Source: Mesorhizobium sp. Root157 (lineage in GTDB: Bacteria; Pseudomonadota; Alphaproteobacteria; Rhizobiales; Rhizobiaceae). From it: a DNA stretch of 64,000 nucleotides. Shown one piece after another: positions 47,721 through 57,296 of the stretch. A program made the translations under genes and the position numbers. How positions within the stretch are numbered: position 1 is the stretch's first letter; each line of letters begins with the position of its first letter. The notes below the pieces were generated by a model. The model saw only the letters and a program-made list of their open reading frames with translations, searched no databases and had not been told where the DNA came from. The DNA lies in NCBI RefSeq assembly GCF_001427385.1, contig NZ_LMGJ01000033.1, positions 124,001 through 188,000 of the forward strand. The letters are read 5' to 3'.

Positions 47721-48662
47721 CTATCGGCGCTTTTCCTCGACTGCGTCCCAGAACAAGGCGGTGATATCTGCACCGCCGAAGCGCTGAATCTCGCGTATGC
47801 CCGTCGGTGAGGTGACGTTGATCTCGGTCATGTAGTCGCCGATCACGTCGATGCCGACCAGAATGAAGCCACGCTCTTTCAGCGACGGGCCGATTGCCGC
47901 GCAAATCTCGCGTTCGCGCTTGGTCAGATCCGCCTTCTCTGCGCGGCCGCCTACATGCATGTTGGAACGTGATTCCGATTCTGCCGGCACGCGGTTGACC
48001 GCACCGACCGGTTCGCCGTCGATCAGGATGATGCGCTTGTCGCCAGAGCGCACTTCCTTGAGGTAGCGCTGGACGATGAACGGTTCGCGAAACAGTTGCG
48101 AGAACATCTCAAGAAGGGAAGCGAGATTGCGGTCGGCTTCATGCAGATGGAAGATGCCGGCACCACCATTGCCGTAGAGCGGCTTGACGATGATATCGCC
48201 GAACTCCTTGCGGAAGGCGGCCACTTCCTGCGGGTCCTTGGTGATCAAGGTTTCCGGCATCAGATCCGCAAACTCGGTGACGAAGATCTTTTCAGGGCTG
48301 TTGCGCACCCAGGCCGGGTCGTTGACCACCAGCGTTTTCGGGTGGATACGCTCCAGGATGTGCGTGGTGGTGATGTAGTTCATGTCGAAGGGAGGGTCCT
48401 GTCTGAGCAGGATCACGTCCATCTCCGAAAGATCGGTGCGCACCGGCTCGCCAAGAGAGAAATGGTTGCCCTTCTCATCGCGTACGGTCATCTCCTCGAT
48501 GCGGGCAAATACCTTGCCGTTCATCAGAGAGAGCCGGTCAGGCGTGTAATGATAGAGGGCGTGGCCCCGACGCTGCGCCTCCAGGGCAAGTGCGAAGCTG
48601 GTATCGCCGACAATCGACACGGTGGAGATATGGTCCATCTGGACGGCGATCTTGAGCGGCAT
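47721..48662 (-). CDS. gshB: Glutathione synthetase
   Basis: ATP-grasp ligase that joins gamma-glutamylcysteine and glycine, 313 residues (E. coli 316). Family motifs are [20 protein letters not shown], the YTPDRLSL segment, [33 protein letters not shown] and [19 protein letters not shown]. It is divergent from the GGDEF-EAL gene, with about 215 bases between them for both promoters. Confidence 0.97.
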   Translation of the reverse strand: MPLKIAVQMDHISTVSIVGDTSFALALEAQRRGHALYHYTPDRLSLMNGKVFARIEEMTVRDEKGNHFSLGEPVRTDLSEMDVILLRQDPPFDMNYITTTHILERIHPKTLVVNDPAWVRNSPEKIFVTEFADLMPETLITKDPQEVAAFRKEFGDIIVKPLYGNGGAGIFHLHEADRNLASLLEMFSQLFREPFIVQRYLKEVRSGDKRIILIDGEPVGAVNRVPAESESRSNMHVGGRAEKADLTKREREICAAIGPSLKERGFILVGIDVIGDYMTEINVTSPTGIREIQRFGGADITALFWDAVEEKRR

Positions 48663-48877
48663 TGCAAAGGCTCTCCGAAGTCACGACGCGTGTCATATAC
48701 GAGACTTGCCGCACCCTGCCAATGCAATTGCCTAAGCCAAACGCGGCGGAACCGGATCAACGGAAACGCCCGTAGGCTCTCAAACGCTGCGCTCGCAAAA
48801 AGATCCTCCGACGATACGTTTCCTAAAGGGTTTGATGCCACTGTCGCACCATACTTTGCGTGAGAACAGGAAAACCG

Positions 48878-50227
48878 ATGCAAACGCCGTTTAGCACCGG
48901 GCAAATAAGCAGGGACGGCAGCGACCTGGCTTTTACCGATGCGTTGACCGGGCTCGGCAACCATCGCCGCTTTTTCGACAAGGTGGACCGGTTGATCAGC
49001 GACCGGGCCGACGATCCGGCGCCGTTTGCCATCGGCATACTCGACCTCGACGGCTTCAAACCGATCAACGATCTGTTCGGCCACAGGGCCGGCGACGACA
49101 TCCTTGCCCAGGTCGCCATGCGCCTGCGCGCCTCGATGGACAGCTATTCGACCGTGTGCCGCATCGGTGCCGACGAGTTCGCCTTTCTCTACCCGATGGT
49201 CTTCAGCGAAGAGGCCGCCGCCGAACGCGCGCGCATGTTGATTGAAATTCTGTCCGCCCCTTATGATGTCGGTGAACGCACCGCGCGGCTTTCGGCTTCG
49301 ACCGGCTGTTCGCTGTTCTATTCCGGGGATGAAACCACGGAGATCCTCATCAACAAGGCGGAGACGGCACTTTACCACGCCAAGCGTTCGGGGCGCGGGC
49401 AGGTCGTCGTCTATACGCGCGAGATGGAAGAAGCGGCCAAGCGCGTAACCCGTATCGAGCAGGCCTTGCGGCGTGCGGTTTCAGCAGGCGAAGTGGAGCC
49501 GCATTTCCAACCCATCGTCGATCTCAATACGCGCCGCACGATCGGCTTTGAAACGCTGGCGCGCTGGACCGACCGCGATCTCGGGCCGGTTTCCCCGGTC
49601 GTCTTCATCCCCATCGCCGAGGAGCGCGGCATCATCGGGCCATTGTCGCAACTGGTGCTGCGCAAGGCTACCGAGGCGGCCAGAAACTGGCCGAAGGACC
49701 TGTTTTTGTCGTTCAACCTGTCACCGTCGCAACTGGTGGACCAGAATACCGGCCTGCACATCTTGTCTATCCTGGATCGGACCGGTTTCGACCCGCGCAG
49801 GCTGGAAATCGAGATTACCGAAACCGGCCTGATGAACGATCCGGCATCAGCCGAGAAGATCGTCGAGGACCTGCGTCGCGTCGGCATCCGCGTCGCGCTC
49901 GACGATTTCGGAACTGGCCAGTCGTCACTGGGGCGGCTGCGCGAATTTCACTTCGACAAGCTGAAGATCGATCGTGCCTTTGTCTCCTCGATCCTACAGG
50001 ACCGCCCATCCGAACACATCATCCGAGCCATTCTGGCGATGTGCCAGGGGCTCGGCATGGATGTTGTGGCAGAAGGTATCGAGGAAGAAGCCCAGGCGGA
50101 CCGTCTCGTGGAATTCGGATGCGGCGGCGGGCAAGGTTTCCTGTTCGGGAAGCCGGTCGACGCCGATGCGACGCTGGGCTATCTGCGAGACCAGTTCCGC
50201 GGTGCGCTGCGCGCTGCGGGAATCTAG
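48878..50227 (+). CDS. GGDEF-EAL cyclic-di-GMP protein with GADEF and ETL variants
   Basis: A soluble 449-residue protein with no sensor domain. The ATG at 48878 follows AACAGGA; a GTG at 48860 is in frame but less likely. The GGDEF site reads RIGADEF (residues 95-101), with Ala for the second Gly, so cyclase activity is doubtful. The EAL site reads ETL at 225-227 and keeps the catalytic Glu; the Asn (SFNLSPSQL), ITETGL, DDFGTGQ, Lys (KLKID) and AEGIEEE elements are present, so phosphodiesterase activity is likely. The TAG stop is the first three bases of an inverted-repeat element, so the C terminus may have been altered by that insertion. Confidence 0.92.
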   Translation: MQTPFSTGQISRDGSDLAFTDALTGLGNHRRFFDKVDRLISDRADDPAPFAIGILDLDGFKPINDLFGHRAGDDILAQVAMRLRASMDSYSTVCRIGADEFAFLYPMVFSEEAAAERARMLIEILSAPYDVGERTARLSASTGCSLFYSGDETTEILINKAETALYHAKRSGRGQVVVYTREMEEAAKRVTRIEQALRRAVSAGEVEPHFQPIVDLNTRRTIGFETLARWTDRDLGPVSPVVFIPIAEERGIIGPLSQLVLRKATEAARNWPKDLFLSFNLSPSQLVDQNTGLHILSILDRTGFDPRRLEIEITETGLMNDPASAEKIVEDLRRVGIRVALDDFGTGQSSLGRLREFHFDKLKIDRAFVSSILQDRPSEHIIRAILAMCQGLGMDVVAEGIEEEAQADRLVEFGCGGGQGFLFGKPVDADATLGYLRDQFRGALRAAGI

Positions 50228-50494
50228 GACCAATCGACATTCAGGTTTCGGGCGTGGCGCGAGCCGGATTTTGGTCCTGACAAGGAGAAAACGCAAGGCG
50301 GTGTTGACCACCGGCGAGCATTTTCGACGCATGCAGGGTTGAAACCCGCCGCGTCCCGCAGGGATATGGCCAAAATCGCCCAATTCTGCGTCGCGAAGCC
50401 TTGACGGAGGTCGACTCCGCCTTCGGCTTCGCTCCTTGAACTGGACGATTTTTGCTTATACCACGCCTCAAACCCTGAATGTCGATCGGTCCTA
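50225..50494. mobile_element. Short inverted-repeat element (MITE-like), about 270 bp
   Basis: The left end (50225-50257) and right end (50461-50494) are long terminal inverted repeats. Each starts TAGGACC, then A or G, then ATCGACATTCAGG; they continue TTT..GGCGTGG with one gap and a few mismatches, about 33 bases in all. The outer bases are TA on both sides, fitting a TA target duplication of the IS630/Tc1 type. The inside has no open frame of note, so it would depend on a transposase elsewhere. The left TA is part of the stop codon of the upstream gene. Confidence 0.8.
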
Positions 50495-50653
50495 GGTCAG
50501 TCCTGTTCTCCGACAATCGGATTCCACTTTTCGGTTCGCTGCTCCAGCATTGTCGATCCGGCGTCGAGGCGATGTCGGTTTCCGCGCAAACATGCGTCAT
50601 TGCGGATGCCAAACTGCGCGGCAAAATCGAAGCGCCTTACAGGATGCCTTGCC

Positions 50654-51724
50654 ATGCCAGTCTCCACCCTCTTGCTGGTCCATGAACCGGAGGCTATTTG
50701 CCTGAAGCGCTTGCTGGCCGAGGGGTTTGACAGAGAGCACGCAGCGGAAATCTCGTCCTATCTGGCGCAATCGACCGATCTGGCCGCCGAGTTTGACGCT
50801 CTGTCGCAAGCCTGCGAAGCGCATGGACTTGCCTTTCACCAGGTCGAACTGGATCAAGCTCCAGCCGCCTTGGCCGGTCAGGAACGGCAACGGACTTTGG
50901 TCTGGACGCTGACAGACGGCATCGCTTATTTCCGCGGCGGCGCCGCGCCGGCTTTGGCGCGGCTCAACGGCTTGTCGGTCATGGGGGCCGACGATTCCCT
51001 GTTCGCGCTGTGCCAGGACAAGTTCCGGTCCGGCGCCGTGCTAGGCGCGCTGGGGCTGCCTGTGCCTGCGGCAGGGCTTGCCCGCAACGGCGAATGGCTC
51101 GTAGGTCCGCCGGCCTCGAGCCGGGGCTGGTTCGTCAAGCCGAACCGATTGGGCGCGAAGATCGGCATTTGGCCGGATTCGCATTGTCACGACCTCGGCG
51201 CTGCGCTCGAGCTTAGCCGGCGCATTTTCAGCGCCTATCGTGATGACGCGCTCGTTCAGCCTTACGTGCCCGGCCGTAACGTCAGGGCAAGTTTCCTTGG
51301 TGTGAACCGTCAGGACGGATCGGAGGCACTAGGCATCTCATTTGTCGACTCCGGATCGGATTTCCAGACGATGAGCGACAGTCTTGCCCTTTACGGCGAG
51401 ACGGGTGAAGCCGCCAAGATGCGAGGCACCTATGCCGAACCCGAACTCGCCGCCGTTTTGGACACGTGGCCGGAAGCCGACCGGAAGATACGGGAACTGG
51501 CGGCCAGCATGATCCGCGGCCTCGGCCTGCGGGACGTGTTCTCGCTCGACCTGCGCGTAGTAGACGACAACACCGTGCATCTGATCGAGTTCGAGGTTTG
51601 TCCTGGCCTGCCTTGCTTCGATTTCCGCGCCTATTGCAAGTCGCAATGGGGTCTGGGCCTGCCCGAGGCGATGGCCAAGGCAGCGGCGAATCGCTTGACC
51701 GATGTCGGATCGAAAGCGATCTGA
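50654..51724 (+). CDS. ATP-grasp ligase-like protein, substrate unknown
   Basis: A 356-residue protein with an ATP-grasp layout like D-alanine-D-alanine ligase. After an N-terminal domain (to ~120) come SRGWFVKPNRLGAKIGIWPD (ATP-binding lysine and glycines), ALVQPYVPGRNVRASFLGVN and the metal-binding acidic strand VFSLDLRVVDDNTVHLIEFE with VCPGLPC where ligases have NxxPG. The Asn of the usual metal motif appears as Val-Cys, so activity needs testing. The ATG at 50654 follows AGGATG. It lies 149 bases before a peptide-transporter operon on the same strand, which suggests a peptide or amino acid substrate. The family name is inferred. Confidence 0.7.
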   Translation: MPVSTLLLVHEPEAICLKRLLAEGFDREHAAEISSYLAQSTDLAAEFDALSQACEAHGLAFHQVELDQAPAALAGQERQRTLVWTLTDGIAYFRGGAAPALARLNGLSVMGADDSLFALCQDKFRSGAVLGALGLPVPAAGLARNGEWLVGPPASSRGWFVKPNRLGAKIGIWPDSHCHDLGAALELSRRIFSAYRDDALVQPYVPGRNVRASFLGVNRQDGSEALGISFVDSGSDFQTMSDSLALYGETGEAAKMRGTYAEPELAAVLDTWPEADRKIRELAASMIRGLGLRDVFSLDLRVVDDNTVHLIEFEVCPGLPCFDFRAYCKSQWGLGLPEAMAKAAANRLTDVGSKAI

Positions 51725-51873
51725 ACCCAGTCGAATGCCATTCGCAAAAACCCCGTTGCCGGGTGGAAAACTGACGGATATGGTTGAGCTAAATGGGGGC
51801 GCACATCAGGGCGATGCGGCACCCCGACGCCATCTGCCGGAACCGGCACTTCAGGCCAACAACAACAGGGAAC

Positions 51874-53523
51874 ATGAACATGATGATGGAAAAGATCGCT
51901 CTTCGCTCTCGTCTGTGGATGGCGGGTGCTGCCATGTCGGCGGTTCTGGTCGCAGCATTGCCGGCCTACGCGGTCACGCCCGCCGATACGCTGGTCGAAG
52001 GGTTTGCCATCGACGACATCATCTCGATGGACCCGGCCGAGGCCTTCGAGATTTCGACGGCCGAGGTGACCGGCAATACCTATGACCTTCTGGTCCGGCT
52101 CGACCTGGCCGACACCTCCAAGGTGAAAGGCGATCTTGCCGAAAGCTGGACCGTCTCCGACGACGGCCTGACCTACACGTTCAAGCTGAAGCCGGGCCTG
52201 AAATTCGCCTCCGGCAATCCGCTGACCGCCGCCGACGTCGCCTGGTCGTTCGAGCGCGTCGTCAAGCTCGACAAGGGACCGGCATTCATCCTGACCCAGT
52301 TCGGTCTGACCGCCGACAATATCACGGAAAAAGCCAAGGCTGCCGATGACAGCACTTTCGTCTTCACCGTCGACAAGGCCTATGCGCCGAGCTTCGTTTT
52401 GAACTGCCTGTCGGCGACGGTCGGCTCTGTGGTCGACAAGAAGCTGGTATCGGAGCACCTCAAGGCGATGACGCCAAGCGATGATTACAAATTCGACAAC
52501 GACTTCGGCAATGAATGGCTGAAGACCAATTCGGCCGGTTCCGGTATCTACGCGCTGCGCGAATGGCGCGCCAACGAGGCGGTCGTGCTCGACCGCAACG
52601 AAAATTACCACGGCGAAAAGGGCAAGCTGGCCCGTGTCATCTACCGCCACATGAAGGAAAGCTCCGGCCAGCGCCTGGCGCTGGAGGCAGGCGACATCGA
52701 TGTCGCCCGCAACCTCGAGCCGAACGATCTGGAAGCCATCGCCAAAAACGCCGACATCGTCACCACGAGCGCACCGAAGGGGACGGTCTATTACATCAGC
52801 CTCAACCAGAAGAACGAAAAGCTCGCCAAGCCCGAGGTCCGGCAGGCGTTCAAATATCTGGTCGACTACGAGGCCATTGGCTCGACGCTGATCAAGGGCA
52901 TCGGCGAGATCCACCAGACCTTCCTGCCCAAGGGCGTGCTTGGCGAACTGGACGAGAACCCGTTCAAGCTCGACGTCGCCAAGGCCAAGGAACTGCTGGA
53001 AAAGGCGGGGCTGAAGGACGGTTTTTCCGTCACCATGGACGTGCGCAGCAGCCAACCGGTGACCGGCATTGCCGAATCCTTCCAGCAAACGGCTGGTCAG
53101 GCCGGTATCAAGATCGAGATCATTCCCGGCGACGGCAAGCAGACGCTGACCAAATACCGCGCCCGCAACCACGACATCTATATCGGTCAGTGGGGACAGG
53201 ATTATTTCGATCCGAACTCCAATGCCCAGACCTTCGCCTCGAATCCAGACAACGCCGACACCGGCAAGGTGGCGACACTGGCGTGGCGCAATGCCTGGGA
53301 CATTCCGGAAATGACCAAGGAGACGGAAGCCGCCTTGCTTGAAAAGGACGCGGCAAAGCGCGCCGACATGTACAAGAAGCTGGAGAAGGAAGGGCTCGAA
53401 ACCAGCCCGTTCGTCATCATCTTCCAGCAGATCGAGAACGCCGCGATCCGCAGCAACCTCAAGGGCTTCAAGCTCGGCCCGAGCTTCGACACCAACTTCG
53501 TCGGCACTATCTCGAAGGAATAG
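51874..53523 (+). CDS. Dipeptide/oligopeptide ABC transporter substrate-binding protein (SBP family 5)
   Basis: A 549-residue periplasmic binding protein of the DppA/OppA family. The ATG at 51874 follows CAGGGA. It has a signal peptide ending AALPAYA before VTPADTLVEGF. Family motifs include LAESWTVSDDGLTYTFKLKPG then LKFASGNPLTAADVAWSFER, and VRQAFKYLVDYEAI later. It is followed 18 bases on by the permease genes. The ligand may be a peptide, but this family also binds opines, sugars and nickel. Confidence 0.93.
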   Translation: MNMMMEKIALRSRLWMAGAAMSAVLVAALPAYAVTPADTLVEGFAIDDIISMDPAEAFEISTAEVTGNTYDLLVRLDLADTSKVKGDLAESWTVSDDGLTYTFKLKPGLKFASGNPLTAADVAWSFERVVKLDKGPAFILTQFGLTADNITEKAKAADDSTFVFTVDKAYAPSFVLNCLSATVGSVVDKKLVSEHLKAMTPSDDYKFDNDFGNEWLKTNSAGSGIYALREWRANEAVVLDRNENYHGEKGKLARVIYRHMKESSGQRLALEAGDIDVARNLEPNDLEAIAKNADIVTTSAPKGTVYYISLNQKNEKLAKPEVRQAFKYLVDYEAIGSTLIKGIGEIHQTFLPKGVLGELDENPFKLDVAKAKELLEKAGLKDGFSVTMDVRSSQPVTGIAESFQQTAGQAGIKIEIIPGDGKQTLTKYRARNHDIYIGQWGQDYFDPNSNAQTFASNPDNADTGKVATLAWRNAWDIPEMTKETEAALLEKDAAKRADMYKKLEKEGLETSPFVIIFQQIENAAIRSNLKGFKLGPSFDTNFVGTISKE

Positions 53524-53541
53524 TTTTCAGGGACGCGGCGC

Positions 53542-54609
53542 GTGAGCGCGGTTGATTCCCATACTGCGGCGCCGGGCGGCAGCGCCCGCGCCGCTGGTAT
53601 TGCGATGGCGATCGGCCGTTTCCTGCTGATCGCCATCACCACCTATCTCGGCCTCCTGGCGGTGACATTCTTCATCGGGCGCGTCATCCCCATCGACCCG
53701 GTGCTGGCGGTGCTGGGCGACCGCGCGCGCGCCGACGTCGTCGAGCGCACACGGCGTGAAATGGGGCTGGACCTGCCGCTGATCGAGCAATTCTACATCT
53801 ACGTGAAGAATGCCCTGAGCGGCAATTTCGGCACCTCCGTGCTGACCACCAACCCGGTGATGGTCGACATAAGACGGGTCTTCCCGGCGACCATAGAACT
53901 GGCCACGGTTGGAACGCTTATAGGCACGCTGATCGGCGTGCCGCTCGGTGTGTTGGCCGCCGTCAAGCGCGGTAGCTTCATCGACCAGATCGTTCGCGTC
54001 ATCGGCCTGGTCGGCTATTCCGTACCGATCTTCTGGCTCGGCCTTCTGGGGTTGGTGCTGTTTTACGCAAAGCTGCAATGGGTGGCCTTTCCCGGCCGCC
54101 TCGACATTGTCTATCAGTACACGTTCACGCCGATCACCGGCTTCTACCTTCTGGACGCCGCATGGCAGGGCCAGTGGGACGTATTTCGCGACGCCTTACG
54201 TCACATCATCCTGCCTGCGGCGCTGCTCGGCTATTTCTCGTTGGCCTATATCAGCCGCATGACGCGCTCCTTCATGCTGAACGAACTGGCGCAGGAATAT
54301 ATCGTGGCGGCGCGCGCCAAGGGCCTGTCGGAAACGCGCATCATCTGGGCGCATGCGCTGCGTAATGCTGCCGTGCCGCTGATCACCGTCATCGCGCTGT
54401 CCTATGCCGGCCTGCTCGAAGGCTCGGTGCTGACGGAAACGGTGTTCGCCTGGCCGGGCATCGGCCTCTACATCACCAATTCGCTGCAGAACGCCGACAT
54501 GAACGCGGTGCTTGGCGGCACCATCATCATCGGATCTGTGTTCATCGCCATCAACCTGCTGTCCGACCTGCTCTATCAGGTTCTCGACCCGAGGACGAAA
54601 AGCGCATGA
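53542..54609 (+). CDS. Dipeptide ABC transporter permease, DppB-like
   Basis: A 355-residue permease with about six helices. The GTG start at 53542 follows GGGACGCGGCGC. The N-terminal family segment VTFFIGRVIPIDPVLAVLGD and the EAA loop LSETRIIWAHALRNAAVPLITV are present, and the C-terminal DLLYQVLDPRTK is typical of DppB. It overlaps the next permease by four bases (ATGA). Confidence 0.93.
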   Translation: MSAVDSHTAAPGGSARAAGIAMAIGRFLLIAITTYLGLLAVTFFIGRVIPIDPVLAVLGDRARADVVERTRREMGLDLPLIEQFYIYVKNALSGNFGTSVLTTNPVMVDIRRVFPATIELATVGTLIGTLIGVPLGVLAAVKRGSFIDQIVRVIGLVGYSVPIFWLGLLGLVLFYAKLQWVAFPGRLDIVYQYTFTPITGFYLLDAAWQGQWDVFRDALRHIILPAALLGYFSLAYISRMTRSFMLNELAQEYIVAARAKGLSETRIIWAHALRNAAVPLITVIALSYAGLLEGSVLTETVFAWPGIGLYITNSLQNADMNAVLGGTIIIGSVFIAINLLSDLLYQVLDPRTKSA

Positions 54610-55538
54610 GTGTGGCGACCCGGATCATGCCCGAGCAGACCCGACGCGAATGGCTGTTGAGCGAACAGCCGGCATCGCGCTTGCAGGCGCGGCTCGGGCG
54701 TGCCTATGTCGCGTGGCTGCGCTTTTCAGCCAATCGGCTGGCGCTTGTCGGTCTTGCCATCATCATCGGGCTGATCGTAGTGGCGACACTTGCCGGCGTG
54801 CTGGCGCCCTATCCCGCGACCATCGGCGATCTCGCCGGCTCGCGGCTGCTGCCGCCGGGCGCAAAACACTGGTTCGGCACTGACGATCTCGGCCGCGATA
54901 TCTATTCCCGCATCCTTTATGGCTCGCGCTGGACGCTCTATGTCGTGGTGCTGGTCGCGATCATCGCCGCGCCCATCGGCCTGCTGGTCGGCACGGTCGC
55001 CGGCTATGCCGGCGGTTGGCTCGATACAGTGCTGATGCGCATCACCGACATCTTCCTCGCCTTTCCTAAACTGATCCTGGCACTGGCTTTCGTCGCGGCG
55101 TTAGGACCCGGCATCGAAAACGCGGTCATCGCCATTGCCATCACCTCATGGCCTCCCTATGCGCGCATCGCGCGCGCCGAAACGCTCACGGTGCGCAATT
55201 CGGACTACATCAAGGCGGTGCAACTGATGGGAGCGTCGCCGTTCCGCATCGTGCTGCGCCACATCATGCCGCTGTGCATCTCCTCGCTGATCGTGCGGGT
55301 CACGCTCGACATGGCTGGCATCATCCTGACCGCCGCCGGCCTCGGCTTCCTTGGTCTCGGCGCGCAGCCGCCGCTGCCGGAATGGGGCGCGATGATCGCG
55401 TCGGGCCGCCGGTTCGTGCTCGACCAATGGTGGGTCGCCGGCGCGCCGGGCTTCGCCATCCTGATCGTCAGCCTCGGTTTCAATCTCCTCGGTGACGGTT
55501 TGCGCGACGCGCTCGATCCCCGCAGCGGTGACCAATGA
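54606..55538 (+). CDS. Dipeptide ABC transporter permease, DppC-like
   Basis: A 310-residue permease with about six helices. It carries the DppC marks HWFGTDDLGRDIYSRILYGS, DIFLAFPKLILALAFVAALG and the EAA loop MGASPFRIVLRHIMPLCISS, and ends in the FNLLGDGLRDALDPR motif. It overlaps both neighbours by ATGA and pairs with the DppB-like permease. Confidence 0.94.
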   Translation: MSVATRIMPEQTRREWLLSEQPASRLQARLGRAYVAWLRFSANRLALVGLAIIIGLIVVATLAGVLAPYPATIGDLAGSRLLPPGAKHWFGTDDLGRDIYSRILYGSRWTLYVVVLVAIIAAPIGLLVGTVAGYAGGWLDTVLMRITDIFLAFPKLILALAFVAALGPGIENAVIAIAITSWPPYARIARAETLTVRNSDYIKAVQLMGASPFRIVLRHIMPLCISSLIVRVTLDMAGIILTAAGLGFLGLGAQPPLPEWGAMIASGRRFVLDQWWVAGAPGFAILIVSLGFNLLGDGLRDALDPRSGDQ

Positions 55539-56371
55539 GCGGCAACCTTCTCCAGGTCGAAGACCTGCGCGTCACCTTTCCGACCCGCACCGGCGCTATC
55601 GAGGCGGTACGTGGCGTTTCGTTCTCGCTCGGCCGTGAGAGGCTCGGCATCGTCGGCGAATCCGGTTCCGGCAAATCGCAAACCGGCCGCGCCATCATGC
55701 AATTGACGCCGCCGCAGGCCAAGGTCAGCGCCAAGAAACTGTCCTTCGACGGCATCGACCTGCTGACTGCCTCGGCTGCCGAGCGCCGAGCGCTGCGTGG
55801 AAAACGCATCGCCATGATCCTGCAAGACCCAAAGTATTCGCTCGATCCGGTGATGACCATCGGCCGCCAGATCGTCGAGACGCTGCGCACCCATGAGAAG
55901 GTCGGCAGGGCCGAGGCACGCGAACGGACGCTGGCCATGCTGGAGGCGGTGCAGATCCGCGATCCGAAGCGCGTCTTCGATCTGCATCCGCACGAAGTGT
56001 CGGGTGGCATGGGCCAGCGCGCCATGATCGCCATGATGCTCATTGCGGGCCCGGAACTGATGATCGCCGACGAGCCAACCTCGGCGCTCGACGTCACAGT
56101 GCAACTCGACGTGCTTGCCATCCTCGACAAACTGGTCAGCGAGCGCGGCATGGGCCTGATCTTCATCTCGCACGATCTGCGGCTGGTCTCGTCCTTCTGT
56201 GACCGCGTTATCGTCATGTATGCGGGCAAAGTGGTGGAGCAGTTAAAGGCGTCGGAACTCTCCAACGCCCAGCACCCCTACACGCGCGGCCTGCTCAACT
56301 GCATGCCCAGGATCGGCGACGACCGCCATCCGCTGCCGGTGCTGGAGCGCAAGCCGGAGTGGGCTGCATGA
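55535..56371 (+). CDS. Dipeptide ABC transporter ATPase, DppD-like
   Basis: A 278-residue ATPase with Walker A GESGSGKSQTGRAIM, the Q-loop ILQDPKYSLDP, signature VSGGMGQRAMIAMML, Walker B LMIADEPTSALD and H-loop FISHDLRLV. The C-terminal HPYTRGLLNCMPR is the oligopeptide-transporter extension. Note that the signature reads SGGMG where most have SGGMR. It ends overlapping the second ATPase. Confidence 0.94.
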   Translation: MSGNLLQVEDLRVTFPTRTGAIEAVRGVSFSLGRERLGIVGESGSGKSQTGRAIMQLTPPQAKVSAKKLSFDGIDLLTASAAERRALRGKRIAMILQDPKYSLDPVMTIGRQIVETLRTHEKVGRAEARERTLAMLEAVQIRDPKRVFDLHPHEVSGGMGQRAMIAMMLIAGPELMIADEPTSALDVTVQLDVLAILDKLVSERGMGLIFISHDLRLVSSFCDRVIVMYAGKVVEQLKASELSNAQHPYTRGLLNCMPRIGDDRHPLPVLERKPEWAA

Positions 56372-57114
56372 CGCCTGCGCTGACGATTGACCGATTGAAT
56401 GTGGTGTTCGACCGGTTCCGGGCGTTGAAAGATGTCAGCCTAGAGGTGCAGCGCGGCGAATCCTTCGGGTTGGTTGGAGAGTCCGGGTCCGGAAAATCGA
56501 CGTTGCTGCGGTCCGTCGCCGGCCTTGTCCCTGTGGCTTCCGGCAGTATTTCCCTCGATGGCCAGATACTTGGCCGGCGCCGAGACAAGGCGTTCTACCG
56601 CCAGGTGCAAATGGTGTTCCAGGATCCGTACGGCTCGCTGCATCCGCGCCAGACGGTTGATCGCCTGCTGCAGGAGCCGCTGGCCATTCACAACTTCTCC
56701 GATGGCGAGCAGCGCATCCGTCGAGCGTTGGACGAAGTCGGCCTCGGTTCAGGTTTTCGCTTCCGCTACTCGCACCAGCTTTCCGGCGGCCAACGCCAGC
56801 GCGTGGCGATAGCGCGTGCGCTCATCCTCGAACCTTCGATCCTGCTGCTCGATGAGCCGACTTCGGCGCTCGACGCCTCGGTGCAGGCGGAAGTGCTCAA
56901 CCTGTTGGAACAGGTGCGCCGCGACCGCAACCTCACCTTCCTGATGGTCAGCCACGACCTCGCCATCGTCACCCATATGTGCGACCGGCTGATGGTGATG
57001 CAGAACGGCGAAGGCCTCGAAAGCCTCGACGCGTCAGCTCTGGCCGCGCGCCGCGTGACCAGGGATTATACGCGCAACCTGCTCACCGCCAGCGAAGGCT
57101 TCGTTCGCACCTAA
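56368..57114 (+). CDS. Dipeptide ABC transporter ATPase, DppF-like
   Basis: A 248-residue ATPase with Walker A GESGSGKSTLLRSVAGL, Q-loop MVFQDPYGSLHPRQTV, signature LSGGQRQRVAIARAL and Walker B LLLDEPTSALDASVQ. The ATG at 56368 overlaps the preceding stop (ATGA). It lacks the long C-terminal peptide-transport extension seen in E. coli DppF. A candidate terminator hairpin follows. Confidence 0.93.
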   Translation: MTPALTIDRLNVVFDRFRALKDVSLEVQRGESFGLVGESGSGKSTLLRSVAGLVPVASGSISLDGQILGRRRDKAFYRQVQMVFQDPYGSLHPRQTVDRLLQEPLAIHNFSDGEQRIRRALDEVGLGSGFRFRYSHQLSGGQRQRVAIARALILEPSILLLDEPTSALDASVQAEVLNLLEQVRRDRNLTFLMVSHDLAIVTHMCDRLMVMQNGEGLESLDASALAARRVTRDYTRNLLTASEGFVRT

Positions 57115-57134
57115 CCCCCTCCATGGCGGCCCTT

Positions 57135-57170
57135 GCCGCCCTGCAGACGAATGGCGGGGCGGCTCGTTTT
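57135..57170 (+). terminator. Possible terminator after the dpp-like operon
   Basis: GCCGCCC at 57135-57141 pairs with GGGCGGC at 57157-57163 around a 15-base loop and is followed by TCGTTTT. The loop is long, so confidence is moderate. Confidence 0.45.
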
Positions 57171-57296
57171 GGGCCGATGTCTCCGAAGCCGGCGCCTGAT
57201 GTGATGCCCAGATAGACTCATGTGGCCACGTTAGGGTCCATTTACCTCAAGCTGGTAGAACGGAAAGGCATTCGACTTTGACCACGGGGCCCGACA

